Positions 40,461 to 48,805 of a DNA stretch of 64,000 bases are shown one piece after another. The notes beneath the pieces are model-generated. The model saw nothing but the letters and a program-made list of their open reading frames with translations, was not told where the DNA came from and did not search any database. The position numbers were made by a program, and so were the translations under genes. Location of the stretch: NCBI GenBank assembly GCA_032334055.1, contig JAUOZS010000001.1:4054001-4118000 (forward strand). The letters are read 5' to 3'. Source of the DNA: Selenomonadales bacterium 4137-cl. GTDB taxonomy: Bacteria > Bacillota > Negativicutes > Sporomusales > UBA7701. The first letter of the stretch is position 1; each line of letters starts with the position of its first letter.

Positions 40461-41828
40461 ATGGCAGATTTTGTTGCGGTGGTTCTCGCCGCCGGCAAGG
40501 GTACGCGGATGAAGTCGGCCCTGCCGAAGGTGCTGCACCGGGTAGGCGGGCAGCCGATGCTGGCTCATGTTCTGGGGGCCGCCAAGCAGGCCGGCGCCGC
40601 TCGCTGCGTAACCGTGGTGGGCTTCGGCGCCGCCGCCGTCGAGGAAGAGATCGGCGCGGCGAGCGAGTTCGTCGTCCAGGCCGAGCAGCTCGGCACAGGC
40701 CACGCCGTAATGCAGGCGCGCGAGGCTCTCGGTAAATACAACGGCACGGTAATGGTGCTGTGCGGCGATACGCCGCTTCTGACCGCCGATCTTCTGGGCC
40801 GGCTTTATGCCGCCCATCGAGAGGCGCAGGCAGCCGCGACCGTGCTGACGGCCAAGATGGCCGACCCCGCCGGCTACGGGCGGGTTATCCGCGACCGGGC
40901 GGGTCAGGTGGCAAGGATTGTGGAGCAGAAGGATGCCAGCGCGGACGAACTGGCGGTCAACGAGATCAACACCGGCATATACTGCTTTGAGTGCCAGCCC
41001 CTGCTGGCGGCCCTGGATGGCCTGACCTGCGACAACAAGCAGGGCGAGTACTATCTGACCGACGTGATCGGCATATTTGTGGGCCAGGGAGCCAAGGTGT
41101 GGGCGCTGACCGCCGATGACGAGCGCGAAACGATGGGCATCAATTCCCGCCGGCAGCTCGCCGAGGCGGAGAAGCTTCTGCGCCGCCGCAAGTTAGATGA
41201 GCTGATGGACAACGGCGTGACGATAATGGACCCTGATTCGACCTTCATCGACGCCGCCGTAACGGTGGACGCCGATACGGTCATCTATCCGTTCACCTGG
41301 CTGGAAGGGGCGACCCGCATCGGCGGCTGCTGCTCCGTCGGGCCGAACACCAGGCTGGCCGATACTGTGCTGGGCGACAATGTGACCATCCATTTTTCGT
41401 ACGCCCATGAATGCGAGATCGGCAGCGGCGCCAATGTCGGGCCTTACGTCCACCTGCGGCCGGCCACCGAGCTGGCTTCGGGCGTGAAGGTCGGCAATTT
41501 CGTGGAGATCAAGAACAGCAAGGTCGGCCCTGGCAGCAAGGTGCCCCATCTCAGCTATATCGGCGACACCGATATGGGGGCCGGGGTCAACATCGGTTCG
41601 GGGACGATTACCGTAAATTACGACGGCCGGAAAAAACACCGCACGGTTATCGAGGATAACGCCTTTATCGGCTGCAACACCAACCTGGTGGCGCCGGTTA
41701 CCGTCGGCAGCGGCGCTTATGTCGGGGCCGGCTCGACGATCACCAAGAACGTTCCGGCCGATTCCCTGGGAGTGGCGCGGGCGCGCCAGTCCAACATCGA
41801 GGGTTGGGCCAAAAAGCATAAAGGCTGA
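40461..41828 (+). CDS. glmU: Bifunctional GlcNAc-1-P uridyltransferase / GlcN-1-P acetyltransferase
   Basis: A 455-aa enzyme producing UDP-GlcNAc for peptidoglycan and other glycans. The N-terminal uridyltransferase has VLAAGKGTRMKSALPKVLH and VLCGDTPLL; the C-terminal left-handed beta-helix acetyltransferase (about 250-455) contains hexapeptide repeats and the KKHRTVIEDNAFIGCN region. AAAGGAGG precedes the ATG and may be masked by a hairpin. prs follows 15 bp later, a conserved pairing. Confidence 0.96.
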   Translation: MADFVAVVLAAGKGTRMKSALPKVLHRVGGQPMLAHVLGAAKQAGAARCVTVVGFGAAAVEEEIGAASEFVVQAEQLGTGHAVMQAREALGKYNGTVMVLCGDTPLLTADLLGRLYAAHREAQAAATVLTAKMADPAGYGRVIRDRAGQVARIVEQKDASADELAVNEINTGIYCFECQPLLAALDGLTCDNKQGEYYLTDVIGIFVGQGAKVWALTADDERETMGINSRRQLAEAEKLLRRRKLDELMDNGVTIMDPDSTFIDAAVTVDADTVIYPFTWLEGATRIGGCCSVGPNTRLADTVLGDNVTIHFSYAHECEIGSGANVGPYVHLRPATELASGVKVGNFVEIKNSKVGPGSKVPHLSYIGDTDMGAGVNIGSGTITVNYDGRKKHRTVIEDNAFIGCNTNLVAPVTVGSGAYVGAGSTITKNVPADSLGVARARQSNIEGWAKKHKG

Positions 41829-41843
41829 TTTGGGGGAGTAGAA

Positions 41844-42797
41844 ATGGTGTTAGACAACGGTAAACGGCTGCGGATTTTTTCCGGTAATTCCAACCGCCAC
41901 CTCGCGGAAGAAATCGCGGCATATCTGGGGCTGGCGCTGGGGGATGCCTTCGTCGGCCGCTTCAACAACGGTGAGACTCAGGTGATGATCGAGGAAAGCG
42001 TGCGCGGCGCGGACGTTTTTATCGTTCAGCCCACCTGCGAGCCGGTCAACGATACCATCATGGAACTGCTGTTCATGGTCGATGCCGTGAAAAGGGCCTC
42101 GGCCGCCAATATCACCGCGGTCATACCTTACTACGGCTATGCCCGCCAGGACCGCAAAACGCGCGGCCGCGAGCCGATTTCCGCCAAGCTCGTCGCCAAT
42201 CTTCTCACCACAACCGGCGTCACCAGGGTAGTGACCATGGATCTCCACGCCGGACAGATCCAGGGCTTTTTCGATATTCCGGTCGATCATCTGCTGGGAG
42301 TGCCCATTCTGGCCGATTATTTCATCTCCAAGGGTCTGGAGGATCTGGTGGTCGTCTCGCCCGACCTGGGCGGGGTGACGCGGGCCAGACAGCTGGCGGA
42401 CCGGCTCCACTGCCCGATAGCGATTATCGAGAAACGGCGGCCTGCGCCGGGCGTCGCCGAGGTTATGAATCTCATCGGCAGCGTGAACGGCAAGACGACG
42501 ATCGTGGTTGACGACATCGTCGATACCGCCGGGTCGCTGACTGAGGGCGCCAAGGCCTTGACCAACTATGGGGCTAAGGAGGTCTACGCCTGCTGCACCC
42601 ATCCGGTGCTCAGCCCGCCGGCGGTGGAGAGGGTGGCAAACTCCAATATCAAGGAGCTGGTCGTCACCAACACCATCCCTGTTCCGGACGAAAAACGCAT
42701 CAGCAAGATCAAGGTATTGTCGGTGGCGCCGATCTTCGGCGAGGCCATCATCCGCATTTTCGGCGACCTGTCGGTCAGCAAGCTTTTCGACGACTGA
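41844..42797 (+). CDS. prs: Ribose-phosphate pyrophosphokinase
   Basis: A 317-aa PRPP synthase that supplies PRPP for purine, pyrimidine, His and Trp synthesis. RLRIFSGNSNRHLAEEIA, PYYGYARQDRKTRGREPISAKL (ATP and metal loops) and the PRPP-binding VVDDIVDTAGSLTEGA are intact. Length is typical. Immediately downstream of glmU and 6 bp before a GNAT gene. Confidence 0.96.
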   Translation: MVLDNGKRLRIFSGNSNRHLAEEIAAYLGLALGDAFVGRFNNGETQVMIEESVRGADVFIVQPTCEPVNDTIMELLFMVDAVKRASAANITAVIPYYGYARQDRKTRGREPISAKLVANLLTTTGVTRVVTMDLHAGQIQGFFDIPVDHLLGVPILADYFISKGLEDLVVVSPDLGGVTRARQLADRLHCPIAIIEKRRPAPGVAEVMNLIGSVNGKTTIVVDDIVDTAGSLTEGAKALTNYGAKEVYACCTHPVLSPPAVERVANSNIKELVVTNTIPVPDEKRISKIKVLSVAPIFGEAIIRIFGDLSVSKLFDD

Positions 42798-42803
42798 TAC
42801 ACG

Positions 42804-43448
42804 ATGAACGGGGACTTCACTGTCGGGCGCGCGAACGCTGGCGACGTCCCGGCCATTGCCGTGCTGTTCACCGAGTGCTTCCGGGAGAGCGTCCTGCACC
42901 ACTGCGGCCGGTTGCCCGCGCCGCAGGCGATGGAGGACGTGTTCGCCCTGGTGTATGAGGCTGAGCCGGAAGCGGCGCTGGTGACCCGCGCCGATGACGG
43001 CTCGGTCGTCGGTTACTGCTTTGCCCCCACCGTGCTGCCGCGCCTGTGGGTGAGGGCGGTGACGGGCGGCCACCTTTTCCGGTGGGCGTGGCGGTGGCTG
43101 ACCGGGCGGTACGGTTTCGGGCTCCATCCGGTGAAGGTAATCCTGGTAAACAAATTGGCCTTCCTGCGTTCGGCGGCGACACCGGCCAAGGCGGCCGCGG
43201 CCCGCATCCTATCGGTCGCGGTGGCGCCTTCCTGGCGCGGCCGGGGTCTGGCGCGGGCGCTGATGGCCGAGGCTATGGCCTATTTCCGCTGCCGCCAAGT
43301 GGCCAGGATCCGCCTGGAGGTGCGTCCGGACAACGCGCCGGCGATCCGGGTATATAAGGATTGCGGCTTTGTGGCTGCTGGGCTTACATATGATTCCCAG
43401 GGTCCGTGGCTGATAATGATGAAAGAGATGGAGCAGGCCGATGTTTGA
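42804..43448 (+). CDS. GNAT family N-acetyltransferase
   Basis: A 214-aa acetyltransferase. The GNAT core is in the C-terminal half: ILSVAVAPSWRGRGLARALMAEAM is the acetyl-CoA loop (R/QxxGxG/A) and VRPDNAPAIRVYKDCGF the following motif. The N-terminal half contains a Trp/Arg-rich segment (about 75-95) that is unusual and may be a membrane-associated or substrate helix. Substrate unknown. It overlaps the deacetylase gene by 8 bp. Confidence 0.82.
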   Translation: MNGDFTVGRANAGDVPAIAVLFTECFRESVLHHCGRLPAPQAMEDVFALVYEAEPEAALVTRADDGSVVGYCFAPTVLPRLWVRAVTGGHLFRWAWRWLTGRYGFGLHPVKVILVNKLAFLRSAATPAKAAAARILSVAVAPSWRGRGLARALMAEAMAYFRCRQVARIRLEVRPDNAPAIRVYKDCGFVAAGLTYDSQGPWLIMMKEMEQADV

Positions 43449-44256
43449 TACGAAGCTGTCCCTCATCAGCATCCTGGCAGTGCTCACGGTGATCGTGCTG
43501 ATAAGCTTGACGCTCGATTACCTTCGTCTGCTGCGGCGGCCGGCCAGGCTGGGCTTGTGGCTTGCTATGCTCGGTATTATCGCCGGCTTCGTCTTTACCC
43601 TCAACGCCGTGCTACCGGGCAATCGCTTCTACGGGCCGACCTTTTCCGAGGTGAAGACAAGCCAGAAGATCGTGGCCCTGACGTTCGACGACGGGCCTTA
43701 CCCGCCTTACACCGGCAAGGTGCTCGACATCCTCCGTGAGGAAGAGGTGCCGGCCACCTTTTTCGTTATCGGCCGGAATGCCGCGAGGCATCCCGACCTG
43801 GTGCGGCGAATGGTCGCCGAGGGGCACCAGGTGGGCAACCACACATATAATCATGTAGATCTCTTGAAGGCGGACCGGGCGACGATCGCCGACGAAGTCG
43901 ACCGCACCAACAGGGTAATTGCGGCGATAACCGGCGCTTCCGCCAGGGTCGTCCGCCCTCCGCACGGCTTCCGCGACGCGGTGGTGCTGGAGGTGATGGC
44001 CGAGCGGGGCCTCAAGGTGGTGGAATGGTCGGTGCTGAGCCGCGACTGGACCAACCCCGGCGTGGATACGATTGTCAGGCGGACGCTCGACAAGGTGAAA
44101 AGCGGCGCGGTCATCCTTCTCCACGACGGCGACGGCGTGGCCGCGGCGGCCCCCAGGACCCAGACGGTCGAGGCGGCGCGGCTGGTCATCCGCGACCTGA
44201 AGGCGCGGGGGTTTAAGTTCGTTACTGTTGACGAGATTCTCAAGTCGGAGGAATAA
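43441..44256 (+). CDS. Membrane-anchored polysaccharide deacetylase
   Basis: A 271-aa NodB-fold deacetylase. Two hydrophobic helices (about 6-25 and 38-58) anchor it, followed by the NodB domain: TFDDGPYPPYTG (catalytic Asp and metal Asp), HQVGNHTYNHVDL (metal His pair), RPPHGFRD, and ILLHDGDG near the end. Likely acts on peptidoglycan or another envelope glycan outside the membrane. It overlaps the GNAT gene and is followed by pth 1 bp later. Confidence 0.9.
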   Translation: MFDTKLSLISILAVLTVIVLISLTLDYLRLLRRPARLGLWLAMLGIIAGFVFTLNAVLPGNRFYGPTFSEVKTSQKIVALTFDDGPYPPYTGKVLDILREEEVPATFFVIGRNAARHPDLVRRMVAEGHQVGNHTYNHVDLLKADRATIADEVDRTNRVIAAITGASARVVRPPHGFRDAVVLEVMAERGLKVVEWSVLSRDWTNPGVDTIVRRTLDKVKSGAVILLHDGDGVAAAAPRTQTVEAARLVIRDLKARGFKFVTVDEILKSEE

Positions 44257-44257
44257 C

Positions 44258-44815
44258 GTGAAAATCGTTGTCGGTCTGGGAAATCCCGGGCGGGAGTACA
44301 GCGCGACCCGCCACAACGTGGGCTTCATGGCGGTGGACGAGCTGGCCGCGCGCTGGAACGTGGCCAGCTGGCGGGAAAAGTTCGGCGCTCTGGTCGCCGA
44401 GCATCGCGGTCAGGAAACCGTGTTGCTGGTAAAGCCGCAGACGTATATGAATCTGAGCGGCCAGGCGGTGTCGGCGCTTGTGCGCTGGCACAAGCTGGAC
44501 GCGGCAGATATTATCGTGGTCTATGACGATATCGACCTGCCGGCCGGCAAATTGCGGCTGCGCCCGGCGGGCGGCGCCGGCGGCCACCGCGGCATCGAGT
44601 CGATGCTGGCCCACCTGGGCAAGGACGCCTTCGCCCGCGTCCGCATTGGCGTGGGCAGGCCGCCGGAGTACATGGAGACGGCCGATTACGTTCTGGGGCG
44701 CTTTTCGGCCGAGGAGCAGCCGCTGATGGCGGAAGCCGTCAGACGGGCGGCGTCCGCGGTCGAGGCGGTGCTCAAGGACGGGCTGGCGAAGGCGGCCAAT
44801 GAGTATAATAAGTAA
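44258..44815 (+). CDS. pth: Peptidyl-tRNA hydrolase
   Basis: A 185-aa enzyme that frees tRNA from stalled peptidyl-tRNA. VGLGNPGREYSATRHNVGFM carries the catalytic His; KPQTYMNLSGQAV and VYDDIDLPAGKLRLR are conserved. The GTG at 44258 has GGAGGAA upstream; an in-frame ATG at 44228 lies before that SD. Confidence 0.95.
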   Translation: MKIVVGLGNPGREYSATRHNVGFMAVDELAARWNVASWREKFGALVAEHRGQETVLLVKPQTYMNLSGQAVSALVRWHKLDAADIIVVYDDIDLPAGKLRLRPAGGAGGHRGIESMLAHLGKDAFARVRIGVGRPPEYMETADYVLGRFSAEEQPLMAEAVRRAASAVEAVLKDGLAKAANEYNK

Positions 44816-44844
44816 AATGCGGTTTTTGAGGCTGGGTGGAGAGA

Positions 44845-46077
44845 ATGTTTTCAGCGGTCTACGCCGATGAGAGAGGCAATATCTACGATGCGCCGGGCTA
44901 CGCGGCCGTCGGACGCAGCGGCCGGGACGACCGGATGCTGGCGGATGACGACCTGATTCCTCTGCCCCCGGGGGCCGACCTGATGTTTTTACCCGGCCGC
45001 AGCGCGCTGGCTGCCAAAGACGGCGCCGTGACGCCGATCGCCGCCCCGCTGGCGGCGGTGGCGGCGATGCTGCCGGCCGGCTATACCCGGACCTATCTGC
45101 CGGCTTACCGCCTTCAGGCGGGTGCGCCGCCGCTGCCGCTGTACGGCTACGCGGCGGTGGCCATGCGGCGGGGCCGCTTCTATGCCGCGGCGGTAAAAAG
45201 CGACGACAACGCCAAGTGGGACCCCCGCCGCTTTAACACCCCCGACCTCGCCGGCCGCATCGCGGCGGTACGGAAGGAGCTTCCCGGCAACCGCCTGGTG
45301 GAGCATCTGGCCCGCTGCTCGCTCGAGTGGCACTGTTGCACGGCCCAGAACCTCTTCTACCGGCGCTGGGAGGCGGGCATACCGGTTTCGCCGGCCTGCA
45401 ACGCCGACTGCCTGGGCTGCATCTCCCGCCAGCCGGCGGAATGCTGCCCGGCGCCGCAGAGCCGCATCGACTTCGTGCCGGAACCGGACGAAGTGGCGGC
45501 AGTCGGGGTCTATCATCTCGGCAAAGCGCCGCAGGCGATCGTCAGCTTCGGCCAGGGCTGCGAGGGCGAGCCGTCGCTGGAGGCTGACACGATCGCGGCC
45601 GCGATAAAGATCATGAGAGCGGAGACGGTGCGGGGGATGGTGAACATCAACACCAACGCCGGGTTTACGGCCGGTATCGAGAAGATCGCCGCCGCCGGCC
45701 TCGACAGTATGCGGGTAAGCGTCATCAGCGCCCGTCCCGAGGGACACAAGGCGTACTATCGCAGCGGCTACTCGCTCGACGACGTACAGGCCTCGATAGC
45801 GGTCGCCAAAGCCCGCGGGGTTCACGTTTCCCTTAATATGCTGTTGCTGCCCGGCTTTAACGACCGGCCGGAGGAAGCGGCGGCCTGGGAGGAGTTCGTG
45901 GAGGCGACCGGGATAGACATGATCCAGCTCCGCAACCTCAACATCGACCCGGAGGCGGTTTGGCCGGTTCTGCCACCCCAGGGCGCTGAGCCCATGGGGG
46001 TCAAGAAGTTCCTCAGCCGGCTGGCGGAGCGGTTCCCGGCGGTGAGGATCGGCAGCTTCAGCAGGTATATCGGCTAA
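44845..46077 (+). CDS. Uncharacterised radical SAM protein
   Basis: A 410-aa protein. The radical SAM cluster motif is Cys185-X3-Cys189-X2-Cys192 (CNADCLGC), and the barrel continues with IVSFGQGCEGEPSLEAD, MVNINTNAGF and VSLNMLLLPGFNDRPEEA. A separate 180-residue N-terminal domain includes HLARCSLEWHCCTAQ, with three more cysteines, and another pair (AECC) follows the core motif. Substrate and product are unknown. It lies right after pth with a GGTGGAG SD; nothing nearby encodes a RiPP precursor. An upstream GTG at 44836 is an alternative start. Confidence 0.82.
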   Translation: MFSAVYADERGNIYDAPGYAAVGRSGRDDRMLADDDLIPLPPGADLMFLPGRSALAAKDGAVTPIAAPLAAVAAMLPAGYTRTYLPAYRLQAGAPPLPLYGYAAVAMRRGRFYAAAVKSDDNAKWDPRRFNTPDLAGRIAAVRKELPGNRLVEHLARCSLEWHCCTAQNLFYRRWEAGIPVSPACNADCLGCISRQPAECCPAPQSRIDFVPEPDEVAAVGVYHLGKAPQAIVSFGQGCEGEPSLEADTIAAAIKIMRAETVRGMVNINTNAGFTAGIEKIAAAGLDSMRVSVISARPEGHKAYYRSGYSLDDVQASIAVAKARGVHVSLNMLLLPGFNDRPEEAAAWEEFVEATGIDMIQLRNLNIDPEAVWPVLPPQGAEPMGVKKFLSRLAERFPAVRIGSFSRYIG

Positions 46078-46094
46078 GATCGGACCGATAATTC

Positions 46095-46130
46095 AAGAAC
46101 CCCTCTGCCGGCTGGGCAAGGGGGTTCTTT
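46095..46130. terminator. Bidirectional terminator between radical SAM gene and cfa
   Basis: AAGAACCCCT and AGGGGGTTCTT, with an inner CTGCC/GGGCA pairing, form a long stem between convergent genes. A and T residues flank both sides. Confidence 0.8.
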
Positions 46131-46143
46131 GCGTGATGCGCTG

Positions 46144-47346
46144 TCAGGCGTATATGTGGTCGTTGGTCAGCGGCAGGTCGTTGTTGACGCCCTTGGTGAA
46201 GACCAACTGGTGGATGTCGAGGGCGGCTATCCGGAAGGAGGCGGCGCAGGCCTTGAGGTATAGGTCCCACATCCGGTAGAACCGGTCGCCGAATTTAGTG
46301 CGGACAGCGTCTGCCTGGCGGTCGAAGTTTTCGTGCCAGCGGTCGAGCGTCATGGCGTAATGTCGGCGCAGGCTTTCGGCGTTGATCATCTGGAAACCGT
46401 ATTCCGGCAGTTGCCAGATTATTTCCCTGAGCGTCGGCACATAGCCGCCGGGGAATATGTATTTTTTCATCCAGGTATTGCCTAGGGCCGTCTCGCGGGT
46501 GCTGGTGATGGTGTGTAGCAGCGACAGTCCGGCGGGGGCCAGGAGGCGGTAAATCTTGTTGAAGTATTTGGGGATGTTGTCTTTGCCCACATGTTCGAAC
46601 ATGCCGACGCTGACGATCTTATCGAAGCGGTGGCGGTCTTCGTCCAGGTCGAGATAGTTGACAAGCTCGACGTCGACTTTATCGCTCAGGCCGAGCGCGG
46701 CGATCCGCTCGCGGGTCTTCCGGTACTGTTCCTCGCTAAGGGTGATGCCTAAGGCGTTTACGCCATAGGTCTGGGCAGCCGTGATTATCAGCCACCCCCA
46801 GCCGCTGCCGATGTCGAGCAGGCGGTCGCCGGGGTGGAGGTCGAGTTTTCTGAGGATGTGGTCGATTTTTTGCAGCTGAGCCTGGTCCAGGCTGTCGGTC
46901 TCGTGCTTGAAGTAGGCGCATGAATAGCTCATGGTTTTGTCGAGCCAGGCGGCGAAGAAGTCGTTGCCAAGGTCATAATGGTGCTGAATATTTTCCTTGG
47001 CCTGTGTTCTGTTGGCAAGGCGGCCGGCCGCTTTCCACACGCTGGTTGCCGCATCGCTCTTGGCGAACAGTGTTTGGTTGTCGCCCAACAGGTTGAGTAA
47101 ATCGTCGAGGCGGCCTTCATAATCCAGAATGCGGTCCATGTAGGCTTCCCCCAGCGCCAGAACCGGGTCGTCAAGCGCGGCCGCGATGGCGGGATTCTTC
47201 CGGAAAACCAGCTTTACCGCCGGCGGAGCGTCGCCATAGTCCGCCTCTTCCCCGTCCCAGTAACGGACCCGCAGGCCGCCGTGCCGAATTTTCCCAAGCA
47301 AGTTCTTGAGGAGCTGCTTTTCCATGACTTGCATACCGAGATTCAT
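46144..47346 (-). CDS. cfa: Cyclopropane-fatty-acyl-phospholipid synthase
   Basis: A 400-aa SAM-dependent enzyme that adds a methylene bridge to unsaturated phospholipid acyl chains. The N-terminal domain (1-100) precedes IQHHYDLGNDFFAAWLD and MSYSCAYF; motif I is LLDIGSGWGWLIITAA; VGMFEHVGKDN follows. All typical residues are present. ATG 47346 has AAGGTGG 8 bp upstream. Transcribed from its own promoter, opposite to rpmE. Confidence 0.94.
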   Translation of the reverse strand: MNLGMQVMEKQLLKNLLGKIRHGGLRVRYWDGEEADYGDAPPAVKLVFRKNPAIAAALDDPVLALGEAYMDRILDYEGRLDDLLNLLGDNQTLFAKSDAATSVWKAAGRLANRTQAKENIQHHYDLGNDFFAAWLDKTMSYSCAYFKHETDSLDQAQLQKIDHILRKLDLHPGDRLLDIGSGWGWLIITAAQTYGVNALGITLSEEQYRKTRERIAALGLSDKVDVELVNYLDLDEDRHRFDKIVSVGMFEHVGKDNIPKYFNKIYRLLAPAGLSLLHTITSTRETALGNTWMKKYIFPGGYVPTLREIIWQLPEYGFQMINAESLRRHYAMTLDRWHENFDRQADAVRTKFGDRFYRMWDLYLKACAASFRIAALDIHQLVFTKGVNNDLPLTNDHIYA

Positions 47347-47371
47347 AATGTCACCACCTTCTTATAGGTTT

Positions 47372-47400
47372 ATAATCTGCCTGGAGGAATAAATTGTCAA
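47372..47400 (-). promoter_or_regulatory. cfa promoter
   Basis: On the minus strand TTGACA (47400-47395) and GATTAT (47377-47372) are separated by 17 bp, about 25 bp before the cfa start. Confidence 0.65.
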
Positions 47401-47563
47401 GAAGGGAGGGGGGTGGTGAAGGGGCTTAAAGGGGCGACCGGTCCCGTTATCAGGAAACAACTGGGCGAACGTAACTTTTACGCCTCGTTCCGGCAGCGGT
47501 GTCCGTCGTCGGTCAGGTGACGGGGGGCGGGGCTGGGGAAAGCGGACTTTTTTCAGGAAAGAT

Positions 47564-47592
47564 TTGCGCCGTCGGGGCGGTTGTGCTATAAT
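47564..47592 (+). promoter_or_regulatory. rpmE promoter
   Basis: TTGCGC (47564-47569) and a perfect TATAAT (47587-47592) are separated by 17 bp. The 160 bp between this and the cfa promoter show no gene. Confidence 0.75.
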
Positions 47593-47636
47593 AATTTAGC
47601 GTGACAACGATTGTAGTAAAGTGAGGTGCAAGATAC

Positions 47637-47840
47637 ATGAAAGAAAAGATTCATCCGAAGTACGGCGAATCTACCGTGGTGTGCGCCTGCGGCAACACCT
47701 TCAACACCGGCTCGGTGAAAAAGGAACTGAAGGTCGACGTGTGCTCCAAGTGCCACCCTTTCTTCACCGGTCAGCAGCGCTCGCTGGCCGCCCGCGGACG
47801 CATCGAGAAGTTCAATAAGCGTTACGGACAGGAAGAATAA
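47637..47840 (+). CDS. rpmE: 50S ribosomal protein L31
   Basis: A 67-aa L31 of the zinc-binding (C+) type: cysteines in CACG and CSKC provide the metal site. KEKIHPKYGE and HPFFTGQQR are family signatures. GTGAGGTG lies upstream. Followed by a terminator. Confidence 0.96.
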   Translation: MKEKIHPKYGESTVVCACGNTFNTGSVKKELKVDVCSKCHPFFTGQQRSLAARGRIEKFNKRYGQEE

Positions 47841-47847
47841 GATGTGG

Positions 47848-47877
47848 GGCAGAGCGGAGGATGCTCTGCCTTCTTTA
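47848..47877 (+). terminator. Terminator after rpmE
   Basis: GGCAGAGC and GCTCTGCC (8 bp, seven-base loop) are followed by TTCTTT. It may only partly separate rpmE from the next genes. Confidence 0.7.
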
Positions 47878-47926
47878 CAAGTTCGGCCTTTGATAAGCGC
47901 CCATCTGTTCAGAGAGGAGAAAAACC

Positions 47927-48805
47927 GTGCAAGCCAAGACGAATATCGGCGGGCAGGCGGTGATCGAGGGCGTGATGATGCGCGGGCCGGGACACATCGC
48001 TACGGCGGTGCGGGAACCCTCCGGCAACATCACGGTCAAGAAGGAGCCGCTTGTTTCAATTAGCGATCGATATCCGATTCTGAAGAAACCAATGCTGCGT
48101 GGCGTGGTAGCTCTGGCGGAAGCGCTGGTGTACGGCCTCAAGGCGCTGTCTTTCTCCGCCCAGGCTTCGGGCGAGGAGGAGGAGCAACTGACGACGAAGG
48201 AAATCCTGATGACGATGGGATTCGCCTTCGTCCTCGCGGTCGTGCTCTTCGTCATCATTCCCACCTGGGCCGCCAAGTTCATCCACAGCATCGCGGACGA
48301 CCCGATGGTTTTCAACCTGTTTGAGGGCCTGCTGCGCCTGGCGATTTTCTTCGCCTACGTAGTAGCGATTTCGGTGATGAAGGATATCAGGCGGGTGTTC
48401 ATGTATCACGGCGCCGAGCATAAGGCCATCCATGCCTACGAGGCGGGGGCGCCGCTCGATGTCGAGCATGTCCGCCCTTTCAGCACGCTCCATCCTCGTT
48501 GCGGGACGAACTTTCTGTTGATCGTCATGCTGGTAAGCGTGTTCGTGTTCGCGTTCCTGGGCTGGCCCGACCTGTGGCTGCGCATTGCCACGCGCGTGGC
48601 GCTGCTGCCGCTGATCGCCGGTATCGGCTACGAAATAATCCGCTACGCCGGCCGCAGTGATAAACGCTGGGTGGCGGTGGCCATCACCCCCGGTCTGTGG
48701 CTGCAGAAGCTCACGACCCGCGAACCGAGCGACGATATGATCGAGGTGGCGATATGCGCTCTCGAGGCTGTCAAGCCCGACGGCGAGGTGAAAGCGAATG
48801 CTTGA
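47927..48805 (+). CDS. DUF1385 family membrane protein
   Basis: A 292-aa YqhQ-like membrane protein. IGGQAVIEGVMMRGPG opens the family; membrane helices lie near 93-115, 130-150, 205-225 and 228-250. The conserved cytosolic YHGAEHKAIHAYEAG and STLHPRCGTNF carry His and Cys residues that could bind metal. Function unknown; in Firmicutes and other phyla it is often next to rpmE and prfA, as here. GTG start with an AGAGGAG SD. It overlaps prfA by 8 bp. Confidence 0.92.
   Translation: MQAKTNIGGQAVIEGVMMRGPGHIATAVREPSGNITVKKEPLVSISDRYPILKKPMLRGVVALAEALVYGLKALSFSAQASGEEEEQLTTKEILMTMGFAFVLAVVLFVIIPTWAAKFIHSIADDPMVFNLFEGLLRLAIFFAYVVAISVMKDIRRVFMYHGAEHKAIHAYEAGAPLDVEHVRPFSTLHPRCGTNFLLIVMLVSVFVFAFLGWPDLWLRIATRVALLPLIAGIGYEIIRYAGRSDKRWVAVAITPGLWLQKLTTREPSDDMIEVAICALEAVKPDGEVKANA

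Noticed and set aside
38874..40817. A 647-codon open frame on the minus strand
   Set aside because: It is antisense to purR, ilvA and glmU, has no SD or recognisable domain, and is of the kind that GC-rich coding DNA often leaves open in an antisense frame.
44845..46077. RiPP biosynthesis cluster around the radical SAM gene
   Set aside because: No short precursor peptide, transporter or peptidase lies nearby; neighbours are pth and cfa.
47401..47560. Gene or small RNA in the cfa-rpmE gap
   Set aside because: GC-rich, with no open frame with an SD, no clear promoter and no terminator inside this stretch.
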